A stretch of 64,000 nt of DNA from Rhizobium leguminosarum bv. trifolii WSM2297 (GTDB taxonomy: Bacteria > Pseudomonadota > Alphaproteobacteria > Rhizobiales > Rhizobiaceae): positions 1,208,442 to 1,272,441 of the forward strand of contig NZ_JH719393.1 in the NCBI RefSeq assembly GCF_000271845.1, given 5' to 3'. A program made the position numbers and the translations under genes. Position 1 is the stretch's first letter. Each line of letters starts with the position of its first letter. Shown piece after piece: positions 54,876 through 63,198 of the stretch. The notes under the pieces were generated by a model. It saw only the letters and a program-made list of their open reading frames with translations. It did not search any database and had not been told where the DNA came from.

Positions 54876-55474
54876 AGGAACGCATAGCGCTGGATCTGTC
54901 GAAACTTCCCCCGCATGGGATGGGCAGTGCCAGCCTGACCTTTTGGGGTACCAGCGCCTTCATGCTTATCGAAGGCACGGGATTTGCTCTGGCGATCGCC
55001 GTCTACTTCTATCTGATGAGCCTGGCGCCGCGGTGGCCGATTGAAGCCCCTCCTCCGGACCTTCTTGCCGGCACCATCCTGACTGTTTTGCTTCTTGCCA
55101 GCGTTGTGCCGAACATGCTGGTCTCGCGATGGGCGAAGCAGCGGGACCTTCGCAAGGTGCGGGCGGGCCTGATCGTCATGACCATTTTGGGGGTCCTTCC
55201 GCTTATACCCCGCGCCTTCGAATTTCCTGGCCTTCACATAGGTTGGGACGACGACGCGTATGGATCCATCGTCTGGACCATGCTCGGCCTGCATACGACC
55301 CATATCGTCACCGATCTCGTTGATACCGTCGTCCTTGCCTGCGTGATGTTTTCAAAACACGGAGACAATGCGCGGCGATACGGCGACGTCGAGGACAACG
55401 CGCTCTACTGGAACTTTGTCGTGCTTGCCTGGCTTCCCCTTTACGGATGCATCTATTGGGTGCCGCGGCTATGA
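54872..55474 (+). CDS. Cytochrome c oxidase subunit III-like protein
   Basis: The 200-residue protein has about five membrane segments (SLTFWGTSAFMLIEGTGFAL, AIAVYFYLM, LLAGTILTVLLLASVVPNML) and the late family motif DNALYWNFVVLAWLPLYGCI. It is shorter than a seven-helix subunit III; subunit I here has two extra C-terminal helices that may make up the difference. It starts at a GTG overlapping the coxA stop (GTGA). It stabilises the oxidase core. Confidence 0.9.
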   Translation: MKERIALDLSKLPPHGMGSASLTFWGTSAFMLIEGTGFALAIAVYFYLMSLAPRWPIEAPPPDLLAGTILTVLLLASVVPNMLVSRWAKQRDLRKVRAGLIVMTILGVLPLIPRAFEFPGLHIGWDDDAYGSIVWTMLGLHTTHIVTDLVDTVVLACVMFSKHGDNARRYGDVEDNALYWNFVVLAWLPLYGCIYWVPRL

Positions 55475-56373
55475 AAACAGGAAACGCGCTCGTCTTTCTT
55501 CTGGCCATTGCAAGGAGCAACCCGGCGGTGGCGCATGATCACCATGCCCATTTGACTTCCCTTCCATGGACGGCCGATCCCTGGATACTTGTGCCGCTCG
55601 GTCTCATCGCAATCCTCTATGGCTGCGGCAATATTCGCTTCCGACCGCGATCAGCTGCAAGCCGTGTTGCCTTCGCGCGCCGGAGCTTGACCTTCTGGAC
55701 CGGGTGGCTCGTCCTTGCCAGCGCCCTTGTCTCGCCGCTGCATTGGTTGGGGGAACAGCTTTTTACCGTCCATATGATCGAGCACGAACTTGTCATGGCG
55801 GTTTCCGCACCGCTTCTCGTGTTGGCGCGCCCGTCGGCGGTGCTGCTCTGGGGCCTTCCGAAGACCATCAGGCGTCGGACAGGAGGGGCCCTTGCCGCAA
55901 ACGGTGTGCGCAGGACCTGGGCGTTTCTCAGCAACGGCACCATCACTACACTGCTGCACGGCATGGCGATCTGGGCATGGCACGCACCCGTGCTCTTCGA
56001 CGCCGCTGTCGAATACACGTCCCTGCATCGCCTGCAGCATCTTTGCTTTTTTTCGACCGCCATCCTGTTCTGGTGGTCGGTCTTCTGGAAGACCAACAGG
56101 GGACTTGCTGCCTTGCATCTCTTCGTGACCATGCTGCATATGAGCATTCTCGGCGCCTTGATCGCACTTTCGCCGAACGTGCTCTACGGATTGCAGACGC
56201 GAGTCTCAGGGGATTGGGGGCTGTTACCGCTCGAAGACCAGCAGATGGCAGGCCTGGTGATGTGGGTGCCTGCAGGGGTCATCTATGCCGCCGTCGCGCT
56301 GGCGTTGACCGCTCTCTGGATCAGGGATTCAGGCAAGGGAGGCGCAAGTGGAACCCGCATCGTCGCCCCGTAA
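55471..56373 (+). CDS. CtaG-like (caa3-type) cytochrome c oxidase assembly factor
   Basis: The 300-residue protein has a signal-like start, a His-rich HDHHAHL stretch, and about seven membrane segments with conserved histidines (SPLHWLGEQLFTVHMIEHEL, HAPVLF, HRLQHLCFFSTAILFWW, LHLFVTMLHM). These are features of the caa3_CtaG family (PF09678), distinct from the Cox11-type CtaG, thought to help assemble the oxidase copper sites. It overlaps subunit III by 4 nt and the following cytochrome gene by 26 nt. Confidence 0.92.
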   Translation: MKTGNALVFLLAIARSNPAVAHDHHAHLTSLPWTADPWILVPLGLIAILYGCGNIRFRPRSAASRVAFARRSLTFWTGWLVLASALVSPLHWLGEQLFTVHMIEHELVMAVSAPLLVLARPSAVLLWGLPKTIRRRTGGALAANGVRRTWAFLSNGTITTLLHGMAIWAWHAPVLFDAAVEYTSLHRLQHLCFFSTAILFWWSVFWKTNRGLAALHLFVTMLHMSILGALIALSPNVLYGLQTRVSGDWGLLPLEDQQMAGLVMWVPAGVIYAAVALALTALWIRDSGKGGASGTRIVAP

Positions 56374-56770
56374 CTCCCTTCGCCCCTTCGTCGTCGTCGG
56401 CGCCTGTGCGCTCAGCCTGACGGCGGCATTGGCATTGACAGACTTCTATCGTGGGCGGTCCGAAAGGCAAGCCAGTGCGATCGCCATGACGAAAGGTAAC
56501 CCATCCCGCGCGGCGGTAATCTTTCGCCGATATGGATGCAGTGGATGTCATACAATTCCGGGCATCGAAGGTGCCGACGGCAAGGTTGGCGGCGATCTTT
56601 CCGGTCTGCGCGAGCGGGTCTATATCGCCGGCGTCCTCAACAACTCCGCCGACAATCTCGTCGGCTGGATCGTCGCCCCCCAGGCCTATTCTCCCAAGAC
56701 CGCAATGCCGGCCACCGGAATATCGGAAAAGGAAGCGCGGGACTTGGCGGCTTATCTCTACGCTCATTGA
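56348..56770 (+). CDS. Small membrane-anchored cytochrome c
   Basis: The 140-residue protein has a signal anchor (RPFVVVGACALSLTAALALT), one heme c site (CSGCH, ~residue 65) and a likely methionine ligand (TAMPATGISEKEARDLAAYL). A GTG at 56348 with GGGAGG at 7-nt spacing is the start and lies inside the previous gene. It closes the ydeP-to-oxidase operon and may shuttle electrons to the fused cytochrome of subunit II. Confidence 0.88.
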   Translation: MEPASSPRNSLRPFVVVGACALSLTAALALTDFYRGRSERQASAIAMTKGNPSRAAVIFRRYGCSGCHTIPGIEGADGKVGGDLSGLRERVYIAGVLNNSADNLVGWIVAPQAYSPKTAMPATGISEKEARDLAAYLYAH

Positions 56771-56839
56771 TGCGCGTCCGGTTTTCCCGTTATCGGAGGC
56801 CCCAATGGTCCACGCGGCGCCAACGGGTCGGGCCGTCGA

Positions 56840-57235
56840 TCAGTTGAGCCGCTCCAAACCATCTTCCGGGCCAAAAAGAGCAAGGGCGATCTGCCCGAGA
56901 CTGGACAGTTTTTCGCAGAGCACAAATCCCTTGTACCTGACGGGGATGAGGGTGGGGTCGTAGCGAGTGGCAAAGACGAAATTGATATCTCTGGCATCCA
57001 GTCCATCGGCAAGGGCCAACAAAAGCTGGTCGCCAAGAGAAACGTCGAGGATTGCCGCGTCGACGTGTTCGTGGTCGAGAAGCTCGAGGGCACGGCGAGC
57101 GCTTGACGTTGGGCCGATGACGATCGCCCCGAGATCCTCAAGCTTACGGCGGGTCTCATCGGCGAGGAAGTACTCGTCTTCAACGATCAGGATGTGCTTT
57201 CCAGAAAACAGTCTCGTTTGATCGCTTTTTTTCAC
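56840..57235 (-). CDS. Single-domain response regulator with altered active-site motifs
   Basis: This 131-residue stand-alone receiver has the acidic pair (ILIVEDEYFLAD) and the phospho-acceptor aspartate (AAILDVSLGD). Where FATGY-type receivers of the alphaproteobacterial stress pathway read FATG, it reads FATRYD, and the usual Lys-Pro reads LCEKLSS. It starts at a GTG with AGGTG upstream. It lies convergent to the oxidase operon and on the same strand as the receiver-Crp fusion. Such proteins act as phosphate relays or sinks; the changes suggest altered control. Confidence 0.85.
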   Translation of the reverse strand: MKKSDQTRLFSGKHILIVEDEYFLADETRRKLEDLGAIVIGPTSSARRALELLDHEHVDAAILDVSLGDQLLLALADGLDARDINFVFATRYDPTLIPVRYKGFVLCEKLSSLGQIALALFGPEDGLERLN

Positions 57236-57587
57236 CGGGCACCTTTCGAGGCGGGCGTCATTGGGCTTTAAGTCACCGGATGCATCAGGCCGCTGTCACC
57301 GCACAACACCCATAGCCGCCGGCCAAACGAATTGGAATCCATCGTTCCGCGCCCCGTCGGTGTTAGACCCAGGTTGACAGGCCGAACTCCAAAACCAGCG
57401 ACAATATTCGGTTGGGGGTGATGGCTTCGCTCAAATGCGCTATCATGCTAGCCGCGCCAGCTGATACAACGTTGAGCGAGCGCGAGAGGTTTATGCATGA
57501 TCTGGCTCCTTTGCCTCTCGAACTATCGCTAAAGGCAAAAGTTGCGACCCTCGGCTGGATTAAATGCTGCGACGAGGTGTTGACCGT
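57236..57587. other. Intergenic region
   Basis: About 350 bp between the receiver gene and the end of the receiver-Crp gene. A plus-strand frame (57412-57732) has no recognisable content and overlaps the C-terminal codons of that gene, so it is not called. No regulatory motif was recognised; a GGAAC/CGTT pair here has a 14-nt spacer, too short. Confidence 0.45.
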
Positions 57588-58769
57588 TTACGGAGAATTA
57601 ACGGCTTTACTATCGTCCCTGGAATTGCGCGGCTCCAAAAGTGAAGAACGATCGGCCGTGCTGATCTCGATGCTCCGGGCGCGCAAGGAAAAACCCATCA
57701 AACGCTCGTATTCCGCCTCCGGGATGCCGTAAGAACCATGGGCCTTCAGAATGAGGCCGTCCCGATCGAGCACCACGACCGTTCCTCGCGTGGATCTGAT
57801 GAGCTTCTCACCTTCCAGGACGTGAAGTGCTCCCGTCACGCCCGGACGTCGCACGCCCAGCATGAAAGACATATATTGGTGGGTGATGTGCAGCACTTTG
57901 CCGCCGACGCGATCATTGAGCATAAGAAGCCAACGCGCCAGCCTTTGCTCTATCGAATACCGCCCGTTGGCCAAGGCCGTATAACTGATCTGAATTGCGA
58001 GCGACCTCGAAAACGATGATGCAAGAGAGCGCAATTGCGGCGCTCTCTGCATAAGACGAAGGAGCCTGTCGACGTCGATGCGCTGAGCGGTTCCTTCGAT
58101 CTGTACAACCAGTTTGTAAGGCGTGCGCCAATCTCCGTCGAGCAATCCGGTTCCCGTCATCCCTTCCCGCCCAATCAGGCCCGCTTCTGCCTGTGAGCCA
58201 TCGAGAGATACGGCGACCAAAGATACAATTCCGGTTTCGACAAAGGAGACTGCCGTAATCTCTCCAAACTGATGCTCGAGGATATCGCCTTGTACCAGTC
58301 GAACCGATTTCAGATGCGGCTGGAGGAGGTCGTGCTCGCGGGGCGAAAGCGCGGAAAGAATGAGATTTTCATGGTCGGCCGATGCCCTTTCCGCTCGACC
58401 CCGGCATTGGGAAAGCGCTCCGTAGATCGCGCCGTCATCCAGCGGCTTTTGCACGAAAATCCGATCGGCGAAACGGGGCGGAACGACGTCCCGGCTATAG
58501 CCCGTTGCAAAGAAAAACGGAATATTGCGCCTTGATAGCTCATCGGCGACCGGGAACACCATCGTTCCACTGAGATTGATATCCAAGATGGCGACGTCGA
58601 TTTGGGAAAAATCTTCAATATACTTCAGCGCTTGCGGAACGTTGGATGCCGGCCCGATGACTTTCACTCCGACTTCCGACAGCTTTGACGCAAGGTCGCT
58701 GGCCAGGAGGTAATCGTCCTCGACGACCAGGGCCACCCTTGGCGCGGGCTTGTTAAAAGCCGTATTCAT
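57588..58769 (-). CDS. Receiver-Crp/Fnr fusion transcription regulator
   Basis: The 393-residue protein joins a response-regulator receiver (~residues 8-125: ALVVEDDYLLASDLASKL, VAILDINLSG with the phospho-Asp, FFFATGYSRDVVP, FVQKPL with the conserved Lys) to a full Crp/Fnr regulator. The latter has a cNMP-type barrel (~150-270, LSPREHDLLQPHLKSVRLVQ) and HTH (~300-370, YSIEQRLARWLLMLNDRVGG, MSFMLGVRRPGVTGALHVLE). The rhizobial Crp-like proteins normally begin at the second domain. A perfect EcfG-type promoter places transcription near 58798, so the ATG at 58769 is preferred to 58799. No Fe-S cysteine cluster is seen. Confidence 0.88.
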   Translation of the reverse strand: MNTAFNKPAPRVALVVEDDYLLASDLASKLSEVGVKVIGPASNVPQALKYIEDFSQIDVAILDINLSGTMVFPVADELSRRNIPFFFATGYSRDVVPPRFADRIFVQKPLDDGAIYGALSQCRGRAERASADHENLILSALSPREHDLLQPHLKSVRLVQGDILEHQFGEITAVSFVETGIVSLVAVSLDGSQAEAGLIGREGMTGTGLLDGDWRTPYKLVVQIEGTAQRIDVDRLLRLMQRAPQLRSLASSFSRSLAIQISYTALANGRYSIEQRLARWLLMLNDRVGGKVLHITHQYMSFMLGVRRPGVTGALHVLEGEKLIRSTRGTVVVLDRDGLILKAHGSYGIPEAEYERLMGFSLRARSIEISTADRSSLLEPRNSRDDSKAVNSP

Positions 58770-58804
58770 GCCATTTGCGTCCCGAGATTTCTGTTCCATT
58801 AGGA

Positions 58805-58829
58805 AACGTTTGGCTTATCCACCGGTTCC
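58805..58829 (-). promoter_or_regulatory. EcfG-type promoter (perfect) of the receiver-Crp gene
   Basis: On the minus strand, GGAAC (58829-58825) and CGTT (58808-58805) are 16 nt apart, a perfect match, 35 bp before the ATG at 58769. Confidence 0.75.
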
Positions 58830-58890
58830 AACGCGACCCCCACAGCATCATCGAGGGCCCCCATTCCTTGGTTTCGATAGCCATAAGAAG

Positions 58891-59808
58891 CTAGGGATGG
58901 GGTGTCGGGCGCGGCGGCAGCGACTTTAGGTATCGAGCGATGGCAATACGGTCCTCCTCAGGAAGTTCGGCCGTATTTTTGACGACATCCGCCATCGACC
59001 AGCCGACATAACCATGATCCCGCGTTTTGCCGCTTTTCAGCATCTCCACGATATCATTCTCCGACCAGGAGCCGATACCCGCCGGCGTGATATTCGGGTT
59101 GAAGCCGACACCTTCCGAGCTTACCCCGCCCGCGAGCCGTGTTTTCGGCTTTATCGCCCCAAAGACGTTGCGGGAGGCATGGCATTCGGCGCAATGGCCG
59201 AGTACCTCGACAAGATAAGCGCCTCGATGATGCTCGGGATTTACGTTGAGCATCCCCTCGGACTGGCCCTCGTAAAAGAACAGAAACTTCCAGAGGCCGA
59301 CGAACCGCCGGATGCGGAACAACAGGTTGATGTCATGCGGTTGCGGTCGATCGGCGACCGGCTCGAGCGTATGCAGAAAGGCGTAGAGATCCTTTACGTC
59401 GTCGAGTGTCATTCCGGTATAGCTCGCGTAGGGAAAGACTGGATAATAATGCTGCCCTTCCGGCGACACGCCTGCAATCAGCGCGTTGGCCAGGTCGACC
59501 ACCGACCACGAGCCTATGCCGGCTTGGCGGTCGGGCGAAATATTGGGAGTCCTGAACGTTCCGTAAGGCGAGGCTAAGGCGAGATCGCCCCCTAGTTTCA
59601 GGCGATCCGACTGGCCGGGAGAGGCATGGCACGACGCGCAACCGCCCGCGGCAAATACCAGCCGGCCGCGCTCAACATCGCCCGGAGTCAGCCTCGGATC
59701 TCCGGCAGCGAACGGCGGGTGGGGCCTTGTCACCAGCCAAGTCACCGAAGAGACTACCACGACGGCGGCAATGGTAATCGAAAATAGCCGGACAGTACCT
59801 TTCAGCAT
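58891..59808 (-). CDS. Di-heme cytochrome c
   Basis: The 305-residue protein has an N-terminal membrane anchor (LFSITIAAVVVVSSVTWLVT) and two heme c motifs, CASCH (~57) and CAECH (~207), each in a cytochrome c domain with downstream methionines. It resembles the cytochrome subunit that receives electrons from periplasmic dehydrogenases. It overlaps the stop of the preceding small ORF (ATGCTGA). The gene could carry electrons toward the caa3 oxidase encoded nearby, but no partner dehydrogenase is adjacent. Confidence 0.9.
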   Translation of the reverse strand: MLKGTVRLFSITIAAVVVVSSVTWLVTRPHPPFAAGDPRLTPGDVERGRLVFAAGGCASCHASPGQSDRLKLGGDLALASPYGTFRTPNISPDRQAGIGSWSVVDLANALIAGVSPEGQHYYPVFPYASYTGMTLDDVKDLYAFLHTLEPVADRPQPHDINLLFRIRRFVGLWKFLFFYEGQSEGMLNVNPEHHRGAYLVEVLGHCAECHASRNVFGAIKPKTRLAGGVSSEGVGFNPNITPAGIGSWSENDIVEMLKSGKTRDHGYVGWSMADVVKNTAELPEEDRIAIARYLKSLPPRPTPHP

Positions 59809-60203
59809 TTCGAACCAGCAGGTTGTTGAAAGATCCTTTCGAGCTGGCGGAGGCTCGACGATAGACGGGCCCCGTCCGCCGCGGCAAAAGTAAAGGTCTC
59901 GCGCAGAATAGAGCCTCCACCAAAGAGCCGGACCTGCGCGCCTCGACCGGCACCTTGTGCGCCCGCGCCTTGCGGTTCTGTCGGCTTCCGGTGGTGGCGA
60001 GACAGTCCCCGTTGCACAAGACCGATCTCATCCAGCTTGTCGTTCAGTACGTCGCGCCAACGCACCAACAGCCTTGTTTTCGCGCGTTGGATTTCCACAG
60101 CCTGCAGCTCAACCAAACGATCACCATCATCAGGACCGTTTTCTTGTGTCTCGTGTCCCGGCCTGCCGTTGGCGCCGGCCGAGATCTTCGCTCGTCTGTG
60201 CAC
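59802..60203 (-). CDS. Hypothetical protein (133 aa) upstream of the di-heme cytochrome
   Basis: The open frame has a GTG at 60203 with GGAG at 6-nt spacing and overlaps the cytochrome start by 7 nt. The protein is hydrophilic, Gln/Arg/Gly-rich (KPTEPQGAGAQGAGRGAQVR) and has no recognised domain. An EcfG-type promoter (60263-60287) stands upstream. The overlap and SD support translation, but composition is unusual, and this stretch could instead be a leader of the cytochrome gene. Confidence 0.4.
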   Translation of the reverse strand: MHRRAKISAGANGRPGHETQENGPDDGDRLVELQAVEIQRAKTRLLVRWRDVLNDKLDEIGLVQRGLSRHHRKPTEPQGAGAQGAGRGAQVRLFGGGSILRETFTFAAADGARLSSSLRQLERIFQQPAGSKC

Positions 60204-60262
60204 GGCATTCTCCAATCAATGCCCAAGGGAAGGTTACTTTTCAACGCGAAACCACGTCGCCA

Positions 60263-60287
60263 AACAACGGACGACCGTGAATGTTCC
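60263..60287 (-). promoter_or_regulatory. EcfG-type promoter
   Basis: On the minus strand, GGAAC (60287-60283) and TGTT (60266-60263) are 16 nt apart, 59 bp before the GTG at 60203. It would serve the hypothetical ORF and the di-heme cytochrome. Confidence 0.5.
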
Positions 60288-60413
60288 GGCCGCCAGCAGC
60301 TTTAGGGCTTCGCAGCAGCAGGCATCCGTCGACGGCAATGGTCGCAATATCCAACTCGTCGAGGCTGCCAGTTGGCGTGCACCTCTTTGATCCGGCACGC
60401 CACCTTCCCCATT

Positions 60414-60438
60414 GGAACTTTTGCGGAAAGCTGGGGTT
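60414..60438 (+). promoter_or_regulatory. EcfG-type promoter of the alcohol dehydrogenase gene
   Basis: GGAAC at 60414-60418 and GGTT at 60435-60438 with 16 nt between, 35 bp before the GTG at 60474. A degenerate copy of this promoter and gene start is found at 62957. Confidence 0.65.
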
Positions 60439-60473
60439 GGGGCGCCGTTGAGGATTGCTGAGGAGAAACCATT

Positions 60474-61643
60474 GTGAGAGCCCTTACCTGGCATGGCAAG
60501 CATGATATCCGTTGCGACAGCGTCCCGGATCCTCGCATTGAGGACGGGCGAGACGCCATCATCAAGGTTACCGCCTGCGCAATCTGCGGATCGGATCTGC
60601 ATCTTTACGACGGCGTTATGCCGGAGATGCACAGCGGCGACGTCATGGGCCACGAGACCATGGGCGAGGTTGTAGAGGTCGGCAAGGACAATACCAAGCT
60701 CAAGGTTGGTGATCGCGTCGTCGTCCCCTTTACCATCTCCTGCGGCGAATGTTTCTTTTGCAAGCGCGGCTTCTATTCGGGGTGCGAACGCTCCAACCCT
60801 GATCGCGCGAAAGTCGCCAAATTATGGGGCAATTCACCGGCCGGCCTTTTCGGCTATTCACATCTGCTCGGCGGTTATGCCGGCGGGCAGGCGGAATATC
60901 TGCGAGTGCCCTATGCCGACGTCGGACCGATCAAGGTGCCTGACGGGCTTTCCGACGAGCAAGTGCTCTTCCTGTCGGATATTTTCCCGACCGGCTACAT
61001 GGCCGCGGAGTTTTGCAACATCCAGCCGGGCGATACGATCGCGATCTGGGGCTGCGGACCGGTCGGCCAGATGGCCATTCGTTCGGCTTTCCTGCTCGGT
61101 GCCGCGCGGGTGATTGCCATCGATGCCGTGCCTGAGCGCATGGCGCTCGCGAAAGCGGCCGGCGCCATACCGCTCGATTTCATGGACAAGGATATCTACG
61201 ACCAGATCATGGATTTGACCGACGGTCGTGGCGCCGACGCCTGCATCGATGCCGTCGGGACCGAAGCAGAGGCGGCTGCCAGCTGGGATTCGCGCCTCGA
61301 CCGCATCAAGGTCGCGATGTTCATGGGAACCGACCGTCCGCACGTGTTGCGCCAGGCCATCCATTGCTGCCGCAATTTCGGCACGGTCTCGATCGTCGGA
61401 GTTTATGGTGGTTTCCTGGACAAGATCCCAATGGGCTCGGCGATAAATCGCGGCCTGACCTTCAAGATGGCCCAGACGCCGGTCCAGCATTACCTGCCGA
61501 TACTGCTGGAGCGCATTCAAACGGGGGAAATCGATCCCTCCTTCGTCATCACCCATCGCGGTACGCTCGAAGACGGTCCGGCTCTCTACAAGACCTTTCG
61601 AGATAAGCAGGACGGATGCATCAAGGTCGTTTTGAAACCGTAA
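60474..61643 (+). CDS. Zinc-dependent alcohol dehydrogenase
   Basis: The 389-residue MDR protein has the catalytic-zinc residues in [13 protein letters not shown] and [12 protein letters not shown], and a structural-zinc cysteine lobe ([20 protein letters not shown]). The NAD site is [18 protein letters not shown]. The layout is that of the formaldehyde-dehydrogenase-like branch (class with GFDH-like loops). The start is a GTG with GAGGAG upstream. It is followed 11 bp later by a cupin gene. The EcfG-type promoter points to a role in stress, such as aldehyde removal. The substrate is uncertain. Confidence 0.93.
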   Translation: MRALTWHGKHDIRCDSVPDPRIEDGRDAIIKVTACAICGSDLHLYDGVMPEMHSGDVMGHETMGEVVEVGKDNTKLKVGDRVVVPFTISCGECFFCKRGFYSGCERSNPDRAKVAKLWGNSPAGLFGYSHLLGGYAGGQAEYLRVPYADVGPIKVPDGLSDEQVLFLSDIFPTGYMAAEFCNIQPGDTIAIWGCGPVGQMAIRSAFLLGAARVIAIDAVPERMALAKAAGAIPLDFMDKDIYDQIMDLTDGRGADACIDAVGTEAEAAASWDSRLDRIKVAMFMGTDRPHVLRQAIHCCRNFGTVSIVGVYGGFLDKIPMGSAINRGLTFKMAQTPVQHYLPILLERIQTGEIDPSFVITHRGTLEDGPALYKTFRDKQDGCIKVVLKP

Positions 61644-61654
61644 GGAGACGCGTC

Positions 61655-62197
61655 ATGGCGCACAGTCAATCGGGCAAAGGCCTCGCCGTCATCACCGGCG
61701 CATTCAACATGAACGCCGAGACGATAATGTTCGAGCCGAGTGATTGGGTTCCGAACAATCAGCGTCTTCCTGTAGTGGTTTACAGGGGGCTTTTTGCCGA
61801 CGGTGAAGCAACTGATTTTAAAAGTCGCTTCGCAGCCAACGGTTGGACAGGCATCTGGACAAACGGTGTATTCGATTATCAGCACTACCATTCCGGCGCC
61901 CATGAGGTGCTTGGAATTTCAGTTGGTACCGCCACCCTGCTGATCGGCGGTCCCGGCGGTCAAGCACTAAAGGTCGCGGCGGGAGACTGTCTGGTGCTTC
62001 CAGCCGGAACGGGGCACCAAAATCTCGGGTGCACTTCGGACTTCCAGGTGGTCGGCGCTTATCCTAAGGGACAGCAAGCCGACATTCAGACCTCGGCTGC
62101 TTCAAGCGAAATGCTGGTGAAAATCTCGTCCGTACCTATACCCCACAGCGATCCCGTTCAGGGCCTGTCGGGATTTCTCATCGAGAAATGGCGGTAG
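61655..62197 (+). CDS. YjlB-like cupin protein
   Basis: The 180-residue protein is a single-domain cupin with FDYQHYHSGAHEVLGISVGT and then GDCLVLPAGTGHQN, covering the two metal-binding cupin motifs (His, His, Glu, and a later His). TAAGGAG precedes the ATG at 61655. It is coexpressed with the alcohol dehydrogenase gene, a pairing often seen in rhizobia. No enzymatic activity is known for the family. Confidence 0.88.
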   Translation: MAHSQSGKGLAVITGAFNMNAETIMFEPSDWVPNNQRLPVVVYRGLFADGEATDFKSRFAANGWTGIWTNGVFDYQHYHSGAHEVLGISVGTATLLIGGPGGQALKVAAGDCLVLPAGTGHQNLGCTSDFQVVGAYPKGQQADIQTSAASSEMLVKISSVPIPHSDPVQGLSGFLIEKWR

Positions 62198-62507
62198 TCC
62201 TCCAGCCGCCGCTCGATCCCCGCTCGGATGCATTTGACCAAAGTTCGTTTCGACGCCTTATCTGCCTTGAAGCTCCCTAAAGGCCAGAACCATGGACGTC
62301 AGGCAGACAATCGACGCGGCGCTTTCATGCGGGCGTTTTCTCGTCAGCCATTCTACGGGAAGTCGGGACCAGAGCGAGGGCGCTGGGTGCACAGCGGGCT
62401 TTATATGCTCTCGTTCAAAACGCAAAACGGTGGACCGTTAACGACCGAAGGACGTTGAAGCGCAGCCCTCATCTGCTCGGGCTATGCGGCAGGGTAAGCC
62501 GGAGCTC
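62198..62507. other. Intergenic region, possibly with decayed coding sequence
   Basis: About 310 bp. A 76-codon frame at 62228 and a 49-codon frame from the ATG at 62292 overlap in different frames; neither has an SD or recognised content. They may be remnants of a lost gene. Confidence 0.35.
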
Positions 62508-62774
62508 TTACGCGAAGCGGATCGCTGTTCTCGCGCGCGCCTTTGCGGCAACTTCCTCTCGATCACGAGGAGGTTGGGAGGTCTCAAGCGAACTGAGCAG
62601 CTCGTGGGCGCACTTGGCGATTGAGATAACCGCCTGGTCAAACGCCGCCTCATTGCGTTTCGACGGCTTAGTGGTTCCGCTCAACTTGCGCACGAATTGA
62701 AGCGCCGCGTCATGAATCTCCACGTGCGTCGCTGGCGGATCGAAATTGAAGAGAGGCTTGATATTTCTGCACAT
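62508..62774 (-). CDS. DUF2277-domain protein
   Basis: The 88-residue protein starts MCRNIKPLFNFDPPATHVEI, the signature of DUF2277, and continues with a helical part (AALQFVRKLSGTTKPSKRNE, AAFDQAVISIAKCAHELLSS). The ATG at 62774 has GGGAG with about 7-nt spacing; the frame to 62825 is rejected. The family is found in actinobacteria and proteobacteria and is uncharacterised. A short hairpin (CTCTCC/GGAGAG, near 62796) lies just upstream. No EcfG-type promoter is seen. Confidence 0.9.
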   Translation of the reverse strand: MCRNIKPLFNFDPPATHVEIHDAALQFVRKLSGTTKPSKRNEAAFDQAVISIAKCAHELLSSLETSQPPRDREEVAAKARARTAIRFA

Positions 62775-62956
62775 GACTTGCTCCCGGTTCGTCTCCTCTC
62801 TCCTGCGGAGAGAAGGGAACTTCACATAAGGTAGTCGCGGGAGCGTGATTTACAAACGTTTCGACACGGCCCATCCGCATCGGGGCGGTCGGAAACACGG
62901 TCCTCTCGTCCTTCCGAGCGATAAATCCCGCGACACTTTGATGTCGCTCTCTTGAC

Positions 62957-63075
62957 GGAGCATTTCTTCATAGCTGAGGTTGAGGCGCCATCGACGGCTG
63001 GCGAGGAGAAGCGTCGTGAAAGCGCCGACGGGCGCGACGCCATGATCCGGCGCCATCCCGCTCGATTTCATGGGC
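62957..63075 (+). pseudogene. Decayed, internally deleted copy of the alcohol dehydrogenase promoter and gene start
   Basis: From 62957 the DNA matches the region before and at the start of the dehydrogenase gene at 60474: GGAGC-N16-GGTT in place of GGAAC-N16-GGTT, then the GAGGAGAA SD and GTG start (63016). Next comes GACGGGCGCGACGCCATGATC, like 60543-60563. It is then joined to 27 bp (63047-63073) that match 61159-61185 at all but one base. About 600 bp of the gene are missing between these blocks, and the frame is lost beyond. Confidence 0.6.
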
Positions 63076-63198
63076 ATGGCGATCGGCTGGCAGGGAAGAC
63101 GAAGCCGACGACATCGCAGGGATCGGCTATGACGCGCGGGATAAGGAGAGAAAGCGACGGCGCCGCGGCGATCGGATCTCTACAGCCGCGTCCAGCGG

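Noticed and set aside
57287..57345. GGAAC and CGTT pair on the minus strand before the single receiver gene
   Set aside because: The spacer is 14 nt, shorter than the 16-17 nt of EcfG promoters.
57412..57732. 106-codon plus frame opposite the end of the receiver-Crp gene
   Set aside because: Its second half is antisense to the C-terminal codons of the well-supported regulator, and its first half has no recognisable content.
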